Source of the DNA: an uncultured Verrucomicrobiales bacterium
Lineage (GTDB): Bacteria; Verrucomicrobiota; Verrucomicrobiia; Verrucomicrobiales; Akkermansiaceae
DNA length: 40,666 bases
Direction of reading: 5' to 3'
NCBI GenBank assembly: GCA_937905985.1
Contig: CALCWC010000143.1
Location: 1 to 40,666 of the forward strand
Position numbers and translations under genes: made by a program. The notes under the pieces are model-generated. The model had not been told where the DNA came from and searched no databases. It saw only the letters and a program-made list of their open reading frames with translations. Within the stretch, counting starts at the first letter, position 1. Each line of letters opens with the position of its first letter. This document shows, piece after piece, positions 34,578-40,666 of this stretch.

Positions 34578-35141
34578 TTACTTGTCGGCGGGAGCGGGGG
34601 CCGCGGGGCTGTTGGTGAGCTCGCGCCACTTCGGCAGCACGAAGGTGGGGTGGGTGGCCTTGGCCAGCACCTTGCCGTCGGCATCAACAATTGTCATGCG
34701 CGGCACACTGCGCTCCGGCGTGTAGCCCGGCAGAGCCTCGGATTCCGGCGTCTTGTAGCCGATGCACGCGAAATCCGCGCCGTACTTTTTCATGAAGGCC
34801 ACGGCATCGTCGGGTGTTTTGTCGCAGCTCACGAAAATGAGCTCCACGCCGTTCTTGCGCATCTCCTTGTACTCCTGCACAATCTTGGGCATTTCCTGGT
34901 TGCAGGGGCCGCACCATCCGGCGGACTGCAGGTAGATGTAGTAGCGGGCGTGCGTGTCGGGACGTTTCTCGGTGGCGAATCCCTGCATGGCTTCCAAGGC
35001 CTTGCCCACCGTGCTCTGTTCCTGCGCGGCGGGGGCTTGCGCCTGTTGCTCCTGCGGAGTGGGTGCCTGCTGTTCCTGGGCGGTGAGGCAGGGGGCTGCC
35101 AGCAGACCCAGGGCCAATGCGGTGATGATGTGCTTGCTCAT
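34578..35141 (-). CDS. Exported thioredoxin-fold protein 3
   Basis: A 187-residue paralogue: signal peptide (MSKHIITALALGLLAAPCLTA), a Gln/Pro/Ala-rich linker, and the thioredoxin site 'GWCGPCNQEMP' (CGPC 77-80). The cis-Pro is in 'RSVPRMTIV', and it keeps 'FMKKYGADFACI'. The start at 35141 is an ATG; an in-frame TTG at 35153 is less likely. The linker differs in composition from the lysine-rich linkers of its neighbours, so the copies diverged mostly outside the redox domain. It sits 58 nt after protein 4. Confidence 0.83.
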   Translation of the reverse strand: MSKHIITALALGLLAAPCLTAQEQQAPTPQEQQAQAPAAQEQSTVGKALEAMQGFATEKRPDTHARYYIYLQSAGWCGPCNQEMPKIVQEYKEMRKNGVELIFVSCDKTPDDAVAFMKKYGADFACIGYKTPESEALPGYTPERSVPRMTIVDADGKVLAKATHPTFVLPKWRELTNSPAAPAPADK

Positions 35142-35199
35142 TTTGCGGGGCAAAGGGTACAGCTGCGGGGGTGAAATGTCAATGCCGCATGCAGGGATT

Positions 35200-35781
35200 T
35201 TATTCTGCGGAGCTTTCCTGGGCCTGCTCAGCCTTGGCCTGCTGGGCGTATTGATCCAGCTTGGGCAGGACGATTCCGGCGTTGCCGTTCTCCTTCACCT
35301 CGCCGTTGGCGTCGATAATCATGGCCCAGGGAATGCCCGCTGCCTCCTTGAAGTGCGGTATCTTCTTGGCGTCCTTGCGCATCACGGCGGGGAACTTGCC
35401 CTTGTACTTGTTGATGAACGCCTTGGCGGAGCCGGGGTCGTTGTCCCAGCTGGCCAGCACAATTTCCACCAGGCCTTCCTCCTTGTATTTCTCATGGGCT
35501 TCCACCACGTGCGGCATCTCCGCGTTGCACGGGCCGCACCAGCTGGCGGACTGCAGCACCATGTAGTACTTGGCATTGGCGTTGGCCTTCACGCCGTTGA
35601 TGGTGCGCAGGCGGCCGATAATCTTGTTGGCCTTGCCCTGCTTGGGCTTTTCAGCCTTCTTTTTGTCCTTTTTGGCGGTGGGGACGGTGGTGTCCTGGCT
35701 GTCACCCTGCTGCGCACAGAGCTGCGGCGCGGCAAGTCCGATTCCCAGCGCAAGGCCGAGGGTAAGGATATATGTTCTCAT
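35200..35781 (-). CDS. Exported thioredoxin-fold protein 4 (first of four)
   Basis: A 193-residue paralogue with a signal peptide (MRTYILTLGLALGIGLAAPQ, cleavage near 'LCA-QQ'), a Lys-rich linker, and the site 'SWCGPCNAEMPHVVEAH' (CGPC 82-85). The cis-Pro is in 'AGIPWAMII'. It is the most divergent of the four around the third strand. The start at 35781 gives the signal peptide; the open frame continues upstream to 35985 without coding character. Upstream lies the 33-bp repeat array and a copy of the exonuclease gene's 3' end. Confidence 0.83.
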   Translation of the reverse strand: MRTYILTLGLALGIGLAAPQLCAQQGDSQDTTVPTAKKDKKKAEKPKQGKANKIIGRLRTINGVKANANAKYYMVLQSASWCGPCNAEMPHVVEAHEKYKEEGLVEIVLASWDNDPGSAKAFINKYKGKFPAVMRKDAKKIPHFKEAAGIPWAMIIDANGEVKENGNAGIVLPKLDQYAQQAKAEQAQESSAE

Positions 35782-35965
35782 GGCGGATTGTTTTCCTGAA
35801 TTCGGGAACGCACTCCGCGCCCGCATTCTACACATTTTGCACATCGCACACGCCTGCGCAGGTTCATGGCCGGGCATCCAGCTCGGCCATGACTTGGCTG
35901 ACGGCGAAAGGGGAAAATTTAAGCTGGAACGTAAATCGCTGTCTGTCAATAGCAATTCCCAAAAT

Positions 35966-36088
35966 TCGAGGGAGATTTTGCACATTTTCTCCCAAAAGTC
36001 GAAGGAGATTTGGCCTATTTCCTCCCGAAATTCGAGGGAGATTTGGTGTATTTTCTTCCCAAAGTCGAAGGAGATAGCATGAAAAGGG
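35966..36088. repeat. Four-unit 33-bp tandem repeat array
   Basis: Units begin at 35966, 35999, 36032 and 36065, an exact 33-bp period. The core is TCGA(G/A)GGAGAT preceded by CCC(A/G)AAA(T/G). The variable positions alternate (T..G, G..A, T..G, G..A), so it is two copies of a 66-bp dimer. The motif CCGAAAT(K)CGA...AGAT is shared with the array at 29455. It lies next to the duplicated exonuclease end and the ATPase-nuclease module. Confidence 0.85.
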
Positions 36089-36108
36089 GTGCAGAACGCC
36101 CGCCTCCA

Positions 36109-36180
36109 TCACCCCCCCGCACGGCAAAGGGGATGTTTCTCAATTCCGCATCCTCCATGTGCAGGCCTCCCACGATGGCG
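36109..36180 (-). repeat. Direct repeat, copy A: duplicated 3' end of the exonuclease gene
   Basis: A 72-nt copy of 38040-38112, including the gene's stop-codon end. Only two differences: one missing T within the C-run, and one T for G. Both copies are in the same orientation and enclose the ATPase-nuclease module. Confidence 0.93.
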
Positions 36181-36209
36181 ATGATTGGCATGGGAAAGCG
36201 CGGTTCTAG

Positions 36210-36845
36210 CTACGCCTCGCAGTAGTGTTTCTCCAAGGCCATTTGGTGGGTCATGACCAGTAGCTCTGAATTCGGGTAAAGCGGCTTGATTTTCTGTTTG
36301 TGCCACAATTTCATCAGCTGTGAATACTCCACGACGGCTCTGGGGAACGTAGCCATCTTCTCAGGCTTATCATCTTCTGGATTAATGATGAGGATGAGAC
36401 GGAGCATCGCCCGTTCCCCGATGTGCGACTGGGCGAGTTGATCAGGCTGCTCAAGCATGCGCCGAACGTCCTCCCGTTGAAGATTTTGTTTGTAGAGGTT
36501 GACCAAAGCAGCCACTTGATTGCACTGGAGCGTAGCCGCAGCGGTAAAGAATTTCCATATGATGTCGAAGCTTTCCCGTTCTAACGCATACCCCATTTCG
36601 GCAGCACGCGTTTCGATTTCCTCCACCTGCTCTTTCGTGTATTTCTTCCTCTTATGAATATCCGGGAAGGAGCGTTTGCATTCAATGACGAGAACTTCCT
36701 TCTCATTCCAGTGGATGAGTTCCGGCACTTTCAACCCCATGTGCGACGGAAGGGCTTTGAACAGAGGCTCGATATCCAGCAGGTGGAGTCCAGGCTTGCG
36801 TATCAGCCGGATGCCTGATTCTTCCCTGATAAAGTCGGGGTTCAT
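36210..36845 (-). CDS. Putative PD-(D/E)XK nuclease, partner of the adjacent ATPase
   Basis: A 211-residue cytoplasmic protein that I do not match to a named family. An N-terminal segment reads 'VPELIHWNEKEVLVIECKRSF', with E42 and E55-C-K57 (PE...ExK). This fits a PD-(D/E)XK nuclease core on a beta-hairpin with hydrophobic strands. A helical, charged region follows, with a second hydrophobic patch ('MLRLILIIN', about 147-155). The ATG overlaps the ATPase stop (TAATG), showing translational coupling in a two-gene module. The gene is less GC-rich than its neighbours. The nuclease function is predicted from the motif only and could instead be a nucleic-acid binding role. Confidence 0.7.
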   Translation of the reverse strand: MNPDFIREESGIRLIRKPGLHLLDIEPLFKALPSHMGLKVPELIHWNEKEVLVIECKRSFPDIHKRKKYTKEQVEEIETRAAEMGYALERESFDIIWKFFTAAATLQCNQVAALVNLYKQNLQREDVRRMLEQPDQLAQSHIGERAMLRLILIINPEDDKPEKMATFPRAVVEYSQLMKLWHKQKIKPLYPNSELLVMTHQMALEKHYCEA

Positions 36846-37918
36846 TAGCCGATGAGGTTGTCAATGTCTTCCCGGTACAGCTTGATGGATTCCTGCACAA
36901 TGGGGTTGTCAGGGAATCCCTCCCGGAGGTCGCCGTGAATCCAGGTCATGTCATCACCATGCTTCTGATAGGAGAAGGTGGGAATGGAGATGTTGTTCTG
37001 CCGTGCCAGGTTTTCAAGCTTGCGGATGCAAAAGTAGGAATGAGTGGCGATAAATATCTGCAATCCCATGTGGCAGAGCAGCATAATCGCTTCCATGTAG
37101 GATGAGATGGCCGACGGGTGGAGCCCGGCTTCTGGCTCGTCGATGAAGACGGCGGATCCCGGGCGGATGTAACGGTTGCCCAGCAGGATGTCCAAGATGG
37201 AAATCTTTTTGACTCCCTCGGAGGCTTCTTCGATATCAAAGACCATTCCGTCTTTGTTGATTACCCACTTTTGGGCTTCATCGTCATAGGAAGCGTCGGC
37301 TGCGAAGATATCGTGAATTTTTTGCCTGGCCTCTGCCGCTTTAGCGAAATTCTTCCCCTTGGTGGGAGGACGCTGGATGACCTTAGCCAAATCATAATAA
37401 GTCTCATCGAAACCGAAGGACTGATCGTCTTCCCTTGCGGGGATGATGATGTGATAGAGGGTTAAGACTTCTTTTTGGGGAATGAAAATGGAGTTCGGCA
37501 ACTTATTTTCGTGCGCTCTGGCAAAGCGCCCGCCTGTTCCTGGAGCCGAGGCAGTCACACGGCCAGCGGCATTAACAGAGCAGACAAGTTCCTCGTTTGT
37601 TACGGTGGAACATCTAAAAGACATCTTAGTCGCGGTCTCCTGCTTGTCCCTGTGTACAATCCGCCCTACGGGATCCGCCTGAAAGATCCAGTAAAGTTTG
37701 TCTTTCATAAGGGAAGCGAGGGTTTTAGGCTCCTTGCCCCGGTTGTATGTCTCCATGACCTTGCATGCAGAATACAATACCTTTAGGATAAAAGTCTTTC
37801 CGCAGGAATTCTCACCGAGGAAAACATTTATCCCCCCAAGTTTGCCAGAAATCCCGGTTTCTCCTATGGGACCGAGATTCTTGATGCTGAACGAAGAAAG
37901 CGCGTAGCGACTGGGCAT
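36845..37918 (-). CDS. AAA/ABC-type ATPase of a putative defence module
   Basis: A 357-residue SMC/OLD-like ATPase (AAA_15/AAA_21 type). Walker A 'GENSCGKT' (35-42), an ABC signature-like 'EASEGVKK' (231-238), Walker B 'SAVFIDEPEAGLHP' (255-268) and the H-loop 'ATHS' (291-294) are all present. No TOPRIM domain is attached, unlike OLD nucleases. Pairing of such an ATPase with a separate nuclease is known from systems such as Septu and PARIS. Here the partner is a putative PD-(D/E)XK protein instead. It has a consensus promoter, and the two genes are enclosed by the 72-bp direct repeat. Confidence 0.85.
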   Translation of the reverse strand: MPSRYALSSFSIKNLGPIGETGISGKLGGINVFLGENSCGKTFILKVLYSACKVMETYNRGKEPKTLASLMKDKLYWIFQADPVGRIVHRDKQETATKMSFRCSTVTNEELVCSVNAAGRVTASAPGTGGRFARAHENKLPNSIFIPQKEVLTLYHIIIPAREDDQSFGFDETYYDLAKVIQRPPTKGKNFAKAAEARQKIHDIFAADASYDDEAQKWVINKDGMVFDIEEASEGVKKISILDILLGNRYIRPGSAVFIDEPEAGLHPSAISSYMEAIMLLCHMGLQIFIATHSYFCIRKLENLARQNNISIPTFSYQKHGDDMTWIHGDLREGFPDNPIVQESIKLYREDIDNLIG

Positions 37919-37941
37919 ATCGGTATATTCGATTTTGCGAC

Positions 37942-37971
37942 ATAGTATCCCATTGCACGCGAAGCTGTCAA
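37942..37971 (-). promoter_or_regulatory. Promoter of the ATPase-nuclease module
   Basis: On the minus strand consensus TTGACA (37971-37966), 18-nt spacer, TACTAT (37947-37942). It lies inside the duplicated-flank interval, so the module carries its own promoter. Leader about 17-20 nt to the ATG at 37918. Confidence 0.75.
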
Positions 37972-38039
37972 GGTTATTTTAACAAAGGCCGCGCGGCATA
38001 TCGCACACTTCCGGCGGATGCGGATTTTCCCAAACGCAA

Positions 38040-38112
38040 TCACCCCTCCCGCACGGCAAAGGGGATGTTTCTCAATTCCGCATCCTCCATGTGCAGGCCG
38101 CCCACGATGGCG
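38040..38112 (-). repeat. Direct repeat, copy B: native 3' end of the exonuclease gene
   Basis: The last 73 nt of the exonuclease gene, including its stop codon. The truncated duplicate is at 36109-36180. The sequence immediately outside each copy differs, so the repeat has sharp edges. Confidence 0.9.
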
Positions 38113-38627
38113 CGCAGCACTTCCAGGGAGCCTGCGGCGTCGAAGAGCGCATCGTGCCACTGCCGCCCCGGCACGAGCGCGGACACGCGTTCCGAGATGC
38201 ACAGGGCGTCGCACACCACGGAGAGCGAGTGGTCCTGAAGGGTGGGCATGGCTTGCCGCGCGAGGGCGAGGGTGTCCAGCCAGGGAGCGAACCCGTGGCC
38301 GGGGAAGGCGCGCAGGAAGCGCATTTCCGTGGCGGGGTTGTGGCCCACCACCACGCAGCCGCCCAGCAGGCGCTTGATTTCCGGCCAGAGCGCGGAGAAC
38401 GGTGGCGCGTCCTTCAGCGTGGCGGCGGTGATGCCGTGCAGGCGTGATGCGCTCCAGCGCACGGGGTGCTCGCACGCTATGTAGGAGGTGTAGCACTCCG
38501 GCTGCGGGTCGTACAGGGAATTGACGCGCACAATGCCCACCTGCACGGGGCAGTCGGTCTCGCCGGGTGCGGCGCCGGCGGACTCGAAGTCGATGGCGGC
38601 GTAGGCGAGCTGGCCGAGGGTGCTCAT
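38040..38627 (-). CDS. DnaQ-like 3'-5' exonuclease
   Basis: A 195-residue DEDDh-type exonuclease. Exo I is 'AIDFESAG' (D13, E15), Exo II lies near 'VVVGHNPATEMRFL', and Exo III contains 'RQWHDALFDAAGSLEVL' with the conserved His and Asp. It hydrolyses DNA or RNA 3' ends; stand-alone members include polymerase III epsilon relatives and oligoribonuclease-type proteins. Its ATG (38627) overlaps the deaminase stop by 4 nt (ATGA), so it is the last gene of the three-gene operon. The 3' end is duplicated beyond the ATPase-nuclease module. Confidence 0.85.
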   Translation of the reverse strand: MSTLGQLAYAAIDFESAGAAPGETDCPVQVGIVRVNSLYDPQPECYTSYIACEHPVRWSASRLHGITAATLKDAPPFSALWPEIKRLLGGCVVVGHNPATEMRFLRAFPGHGFAPWLDTLALARQAMPTLQDHSLSVVCDALCISERVSALVPGRQWHDALFDAAGSLEVLRAIVGGLHMEDAELRNIPFAVREG

Positions 38628-39919
38628 GCAAAGAAGGCGGCGCGCTCCTTGATTTCCCGGCAGAGGGCGTCGTAGTCGCAGGTGAGGAACTTGCCGTCGC
38701 GGTAGAGCTCGCGCCCGTCCACCACGGTGAGGCGGTTCTCCAGGCCGGAGGCAGCGTAGACGATGTTGGAGACGATGTGGTACACGGGCTGCATGTTGGG
38801 CGTGGTGAGGTCCAGGGCGATGAAGTCCGCGCGCATGCCGGGTTCCAGCACGCCGATGAGGGGATCGTGCATGGCGGCGGAGCCGCCGCGGGTGGCCATG
38901 TCCAGCGCCAGGGTGGCGGGGCATGCGGTGGGTGAGAGCTGGTTCACCTTGTGCAGGAGGCTTGCCACGTACATCTCGCGGAACATGTTTTGGGCGTTGT
39001 TGCTGGCGGGGCCGTCGGTTCCCAGAGCCACATCCACGCCTCCCCGGATCATCTTCTCCACGGGTGCCACGCCGCTGGCGAGCTTCATGTTGGAGGCGGG
39101 GTTGTGCACGGCGGCGCAGCGGTTTTCCGCCAGCAGCTCGATATCGTGCTCATCCACGTGCACCAGGTGCGGGAAGGTGGAATCCGGCTGCAGCAGGCCC
39201 AGGCTCTCCGCATACGGCACGGGGCGCATGCCGTGCTCCTTCAGGCAGGTTTCCGTCTCCGACTCCGTTTCCGCCAGGTGCATGGCGAAGATGGCACCGT
39301 GCTCCTGCGCGATGGCGTGCGCCTCCTGCAGCAGCTCCGGCGTGGTGGTGTACGGCGCATGCGGGGTGATGGCCTGGCGCAGGCGCGGGTGGTTGTGGCA
39401 CCTCTCCGCCTGGGCGGCCATCATCTCGCGGTAGGCGGCCATGTCGGCAAAGGCCAGGTTGGGGAAGAATCGCGTGAGGTTCTCGCCGATGATGCCGCGC
39501 AGCCCGATGCTGTCCGCCGCGCGGAACACGGCATCCGAGTGCATGTACATGTCGAAGAACGAGGTGGTGCCGGTGCGCACCATCTCCGTCAGACTGAACA
39601 GCGCGCCGATTTCCACCATCTCCGCCGTGAGTTTCGCCTCCGCGGGGAAGATGTCCTGCGTCAGCCAGTCCATCAGAGCCTTGTCGTCCGAGAACCCGCG
39701 GTACAGGCTCATCGGCACGTGCGTGTGCGCGTTCACCAGGCCCGGCATGATGACCGCGCGCCCCAGCTCCGTGAGCTCGGCGTCCGGATACATGTCGCGC
39801 ATCATGTCGGCGTGCCCTACGCAGTGGATCTTGTCGCCGTCAATGCAGACGGCGCCCTTTTCAATGACATCGCGCGTGTTGTTCTGGGTGACAACATAGT
39901 CTGCGGAATAGATATGCAT
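38624..39919 (-). CDS. mtaD: 5-methylthioadenosine/S-adenosylhomocysteine deaminase-like amidohydrolase
   Basis: A 431-residue metal-dependent amidohydrolase, family length. Metal and substrate ligands are in 'MPGLVNAHTHVPMSLYRG' (HTH 65-67), 'THAPYT'-type 'ITPHAPYTTTPE' (about 186), 'MHLAETESE' (about 213) and 'GTDGPASNN' (about 301). The enzyme deaminates methylthioadenosine or S-adenosylhomocysteine to the inosyl form in the cytoplasm, recycling methionine/adenosine compounds. Guanine deaminases and other ATZ/TRZ relatives share the fold, so substrate is not settled. It lies 30 nt after a membrane-protein gene and overlaps the exonuclease by 4 nt. Confidence 0.85.
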   Translation of the reverse strand: MHIYSADYVVTQNNTRDVIEKGAVCIDGDKIHCVGHADMMRDMYPDAELTELGRAVIMPGLVNAHTHVPMSLYRGFSDDKALMDWLTQDIFPAEAKLTAEMVEIGALFSLTEMVRTGTTSFFDMYMHSDAVFRAADSIGLRGIIGENLTRFFPNLAFADMAAYREMMAAQAERCHNHPRLRQAITPHAPYTTTPELLQEAHAIAQEHGAIFAMHLAETESETETCLKEHGMRPVPYAESLGLLQPDSTFPHLVHVDEHDIELLAENRCAAVHNPASNMKLASGVAPVEKMIRGGVDVALGTDGPASNNAQNMFREMYVASLLHKVNQLSPTACPATLALDMATRGGSAAMHDPLIGVLEPGMRADFIALDLTTPNMQPVYHIVSNIVYAASGLENRLTVVDGRELYRDGKFLTCDYDALCREIKERAAFFA

Positions 39920-39949
39920 GGCAGGAAATCTTTGTTGGAAGGAAAGGGG

Positions 39950-40543
39950 TTACCAGAAGAGGATGGCGCAGGCCAGCACGGCCATGCCGTACAGCGTGCC
40001 GAAGAGTGCAATGCCCTTGAACACGGCGGGATGCGCGTTCAGCCACGCCGCCCAGTCGCGGAACAGGTGCGGCTTGGCCACCCAGAACATCGCCACCGTC
40101 AGCACCGGGTACCACCAGATGGGTATCAGCAGGCGCGTCACCGGATCCTTCAGGAACGCCGCGGACAGCGGAAGCAGCGCCGCCAGCAGCAGAAACAGGC
40201 CCAGTGCGCGTGCAAACAGGTGTTCCTTCGCCATCGAGGACAGCACAAACCAGATGACCGGGCACAGGATGAGCAGCCACCCGCGGAACGCGTCGAACTC
40301 GTACAGCGGCATGCACAGCGGGTTCCAATCCGCCTTGAACAGCAGAGCCGCTATCCACAGGAAATCCAAACCCAGAAGCGCTGCGCCCGCCTTGTATGCC
40401 ACATGCGCGCGCCCCAGCGCCTGCAGTGCCGCCGTTGGCCGCGCCAGCCCGTACACGTGCAGCAGGATGAGCACCAGGCCCATCACCACCCCCGTTCCGC
40501 ACAGCGGCAGTTTCTCATAGATATGGATGGATTCTTCGTACAT
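39950..40543 (-). CDS. Integral membrane protein, unknown
   Basis: A 197-residue protein with about five hydrophobic segments (roughly residues 17-37, 55-70, 85-103, 112-130 and 141-158, with a last one near the C-terminus). It has no recognisable motif. It starts the operon membrane protein - deaminase - exonuclease. The ATG at 40543 is 12 nt after a TATAAT -10, so the leader is short. Confidence 0.7.
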   Translation of the reverse strand: MYEESIHIYEKLPLCGTGVVMGLVLILLHVYGLARPTAALQALGRAHVAYKAGAALLGLDFLWIAALLFKADWNPLCMPLYEFDAFRGWLLILCPVIWFVLSSMAKEHLFARALGLFLLLAALLPLSAAFLKDPVTRLLIPIWWYPVLTVAMFWVAKPHLFRDWAAWLNAHPAVFKGIALFGTLYGMAVLACAILFW

Positions 40544-40555
40544 GCGCTGCGCGTA

Positions 40556-40561
40556 TTATAC
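40556..40561 (-). promoter_or_regulatory. -10 of the terminal operon
   Basis: A perfect TATAAT on the minus strand (40561-40556), 12 nt before the ATG at 40543. No convincing -35 at 17 nt; the TGTG just upstream may help. Confidence 0.45.
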
Positions 40562-40666
40562 ACACCCCCGCGCCAAAGGGAAGCAAAAAGGCGGCTGTGC
40601 GCCCGTCAACCCACATGTGTCCCAATGGTTGCATTTCTGCCACGCAAGATGCTGGTTCATATAACG

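Larger units (their letters stand above)
35782..36209. other. Gene-free stretch with repeat array and gene-end duplicate
   Basis: No gene is supported here. It holds, left to right, an unremarkable stretch upstream of the thioredoxin-like genes, the 33-bp repeat array (35966-36088), and the 72-bp duplicate of the exonuclease gene's 3' end (36109-36180). A last 29 nt leads to the nuclease stop codon. An ATG at 36079 with a purine-rich leader opens a short frame but it runs antisense to the duplicate and is not trusted. Confidence 0.6.

Noticed and set aside
35966..36088. CRISPR array or coding repeats (both strands stay open across the 33-bp units)
   Set aside because: The units repeat over their full length and alternate ABAB, unlike repeat-spacer structure. 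The open frames follow simply from a period divisible by three without stops.
36079..36225. Short plus-strand gene after the 33-bp array
   Set aside because: Despite a purine-rich leader, it is antisense to the duplicated exonuclease end and has no domain.

Overview
The window looks like a chromosomal segment of a Verrucomicrobiota bacterium, most likely a relative of Akkermansia. This is an inference. It rests on GC-rich housekeeping genes, a NusB about twice the usual length, an exosortase-associated TIGR04073-type protein, a GH75-like chitosanase, a siroheme-route haem radical-SAM pair, and the scarcity of Shine-Dalgarno sequences. No rRNA, tRNA, phage structural gene, transposase or CRISPR array was seen.

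Layout. 242-3127: small envelope proteins (an unknown protein, a Sel1-repeat protein, an ankyrin protein, a lipoprotein), followed by a decayed gene at 3149-3828. 4023-10558, minus strand: operon alaS - pssA - metY - GT-C-like membrane glycosyltransferase. 10890-11348: small secreted lysozyme-like protein. 11471-16347, minus: nnr, then ribH - nusB - ftsY - rlmN packed tightly. 16458-17156, minus: VWA-domain protein. 17394-19686: AT-richer type II restriction-modification module (C protein, candidate endonuclease, C5-cytosine methyltransferase) between a broken dedA 3' end and the intact dedA. 20392/20496: divergent dedA and SDR, the latter overlapping a GH75-like gene. 22770-27978: ilvD - MFS transporter - ankyrin protein - Sel1 lipoprotein. 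28025-29392, minus: AAA/DUF4143 ATPase preceded by a 32-bp repeat array and a ~250-bp imperfect palindrome. 29909-32796, minus: TIGR04073 protein and a radical-SAM pair (AhbC-like plus TIGR04053-like). 32980-33222: rpsU. 33402-35781, minus: four tandem thioredoxin-like exported proteins. 36210-37918, minus: a two-gene module of an ABC-type AAA ATPase and a putative PD-(D/E)XK nuclease. 38040-40543, minus: membrane protein - mtaD-like deaminase - DnaQ-like exonuclease.

The most interesting content is two defence-like modules (the R-M system and the ATPase-nuclease pair). Each sits just downstream of an intact gene and has a second copy of that gene's 3' end on its far side. For the ATPase-nuclease pair the duplication is about 72 bp and nearly identical, which suggests recent insertion. 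That pair is the best candidate for an undescribed system. Two related four-unit repeat arrays (exact periods 32 and 33 bp, units alternating ABAB) lie near ATPase genes.

Expression style. Seven genes have a -10-like hexamer only 6-12 nt upstream of their ATG, pointing to leaderless or nearly leaderless mRNAs. Operons use 1- or 4-nt stop/start overlaps. A perfect 11-bp-arm palindrome covers the ilvD start codon.
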